From JALYGK01 sp036259835 (GTDB taxonomy: Bacteria > Actinomycetota > UBA4738): DNA of 23,304 nucleotides. The stretch covers positions 1 to 23,304 of the forward strand of contig DATABA010000084.1 of NCBI GenBank assembly GCA_036259835.1. The letters run 5' to 3'. Below, piece after piece: positions 22,868 to 23,304 of the stretch. A program made the translations under genes and the position numbers. The notes under the pieces were generated by a model that searched no databases, was not told where the DNA came from, and saw only the letters and a list, made by a program, of their open reading frames with translations. The number at the start of each line of letters is the position of its first letter. Position 1 is the first letter of the stretch.

Positions 22868-22945
22868 TCGCATGGGTCAATTCGGCTAGATAACCGATTG
22901 TCCGCAAAGACCGTACGGCTGACGATCTAGCAGCCGATAGCACTT
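22868..22945 (+). ncRNA. Structured leader upstream of the second sensor gene, c-di-GMP-I-like core
   Basis: Two hairpins lie in this leader. The first pairs 22875-22885 with 22894-22903 (GG-CAA-TCGG with CCGATTG-CC, one mismatch and one bulge) around an 8-base loop. The second pairs CGGCTG (22916-22921) with CAGCCG (22931-22936). Around them, in order, are GCATGGGTCAA, CGCAAAG and GATAGC, which resemble the conserved single-stranded segments of the GEMM/c-di-GMP-I riboswitch (GCACAGGGCAA, CGCAAAG, GGTAGC) with similar spacing. The loop of the first hairpin is not GNRA and an enclosing P1 helix is not clear. A riboswitch identity is therefore tentative; presence of an RNA structure is more secure. 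Confidence 0.3.
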
Positions 22946-22970
22946 AAGGACGCAATCCGCGGAGTCAGCC

Positions 22971-23304
22971 ATGACGCAGACAACTAAAGAGTCGCCGCCC
23001 GTAAGGAATGTCGCCGGAATCGCCTTTCAGGCGATCGTGGTCGTTCCCGCAGTGGTCCTCCTTGCCATGCACTTGTCCAGGCACCCAGAGTTGTGGGGGC
23101 GGCACAATTTGCTCTTCTGGTGTGTAGTTGTAGCAGTCGTGGAACTTTTGCCGGTTCCTGTCTCTAGGGTTCTGCAGCTCAGTCTCAGTTTTCCGATTCT
23201 GCTCGGTGTCGCCATCCTGTTTGATCCATTTACAGCAGGTGCTGTTGCATTCATAGGTGCCTTTGATTTGCGTGAGTTCCGACGGGAAATACCCGCAATA
23301 ACGG
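22971..23304 (+). CDS. Membrane sensor-module protein, N-terminal fragment
   Basis: The first 111 codons of a membrane protein cut by the right edge. Hydrophobic segments are seen at about 17-32, 44-60 and 70-95. The segment FIGAFDLREFRREI (94-107) matches FVGAFDRAEFRRDI (95-108) of the upstream kinase at almost the same position, and the preceding LLPV, AIL and AG positions also agree, so the two proteins share a membrane module. The output domain lies outside the window; a kinase, GGDEF or HD-GYP output are all possible. Weak ribosome-binding site (GCGGAG, 6 bases before ATG). GC content is low, as in the kinase. Confidence 0.8.
   Translation, partial: MTQTTKESPPVRNVAGIAFQAIVVVPAVVLLAMHLSRHPELWGRHNLLFWCVVVAVVELLPVPVSRVLQLSLSFPILLGVAILFDPFTAGAVAFIGAFDLREFRREIPAIT

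Noticed and set aside
23027..23254. Minus-strand open frame of 75 codons at the right end
   Set aside because: It is antisense to the sensor-module gene, whose similarity to the kinase N-terminus shows that the plus frame is the coding one.
1..23304. CRISPR arrays, insertion sequences, integrase genes and attachment sites
   Set aside because: No regularly spaced repeats, transposase or integrase motifs, or terminal inverted repeats with target duplications were seen on either strand.

Overview
The window is a GC-rich chromosomal segment, most likely from an actinomycetote, probably an environmental lineage. The basis is a DUF5319 protein, a luciferase-like (F420/flavin) oxidoreductase, a LigD with the Pol-phosphoesterase-ligase order known from mycobacteria, a full-length Lhr helicase, a candidate GlnR box, and TAnnnT -10 elements placed a few bases before start codons, as in leaderless actinobacterial genes. 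There is no rRNA, CRISPR array or recognisable insertion sequence, and I found no tRNA.

Layout. 1-630: nitrogen signalling, glnB (PII) followed by the start of glnD, with a GTAAC-type repeat upstream. 677-4302: a two-component NHEJ system, ku and ligD, divergently transcribed from a 113-bp region with one small palindrome over both presumed -35 regions. 4299-6983 (minus): DUF5319 plus zinc ribbon, PIG-L deacetylase, a 111-residue unknown, and an RmuC-like protein. 7036-8430: a secreted NAGPA-type phosphodiester glycosidase. 8465-11628 (minus): an operon of LLM oxidoreductase, SDR and amidohydrolase, whose first gene seems to lack an AUG/GUG/UUG start. 11669-16316 (plus): DUF983 protein, TldD/TldE protease pair, a CaCA-type exchanger with altered signature motifs, and a two-CBS protein. 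16346-20572 (minus): Lhr. 20757-21032: a GlsB/YeaQ membrane protein with a SigB/SigF-like promoter.

From about 21.1 kb to the right edge the base composition drops visibly and the content changes to membrane signalling: an orphan histidine kinase, a 28-codon membrane microprotein gene on the minus strand with a near-perfect Shine-Dalgarno, and the start of a second membrane protein whose N-terminal module is paralogous to that of the kinase. The 235-bp region between the microprotein and the second sensor holds a dyad over a -35 element and a structured leader with some resemblance to the c-di-GMP-I riboswitch core. This right-hand block is the best candidate for an undescribed system: two proteins sharing an unnamed membrane sensor, a microprotein between them, and RNA/DNA-level control.
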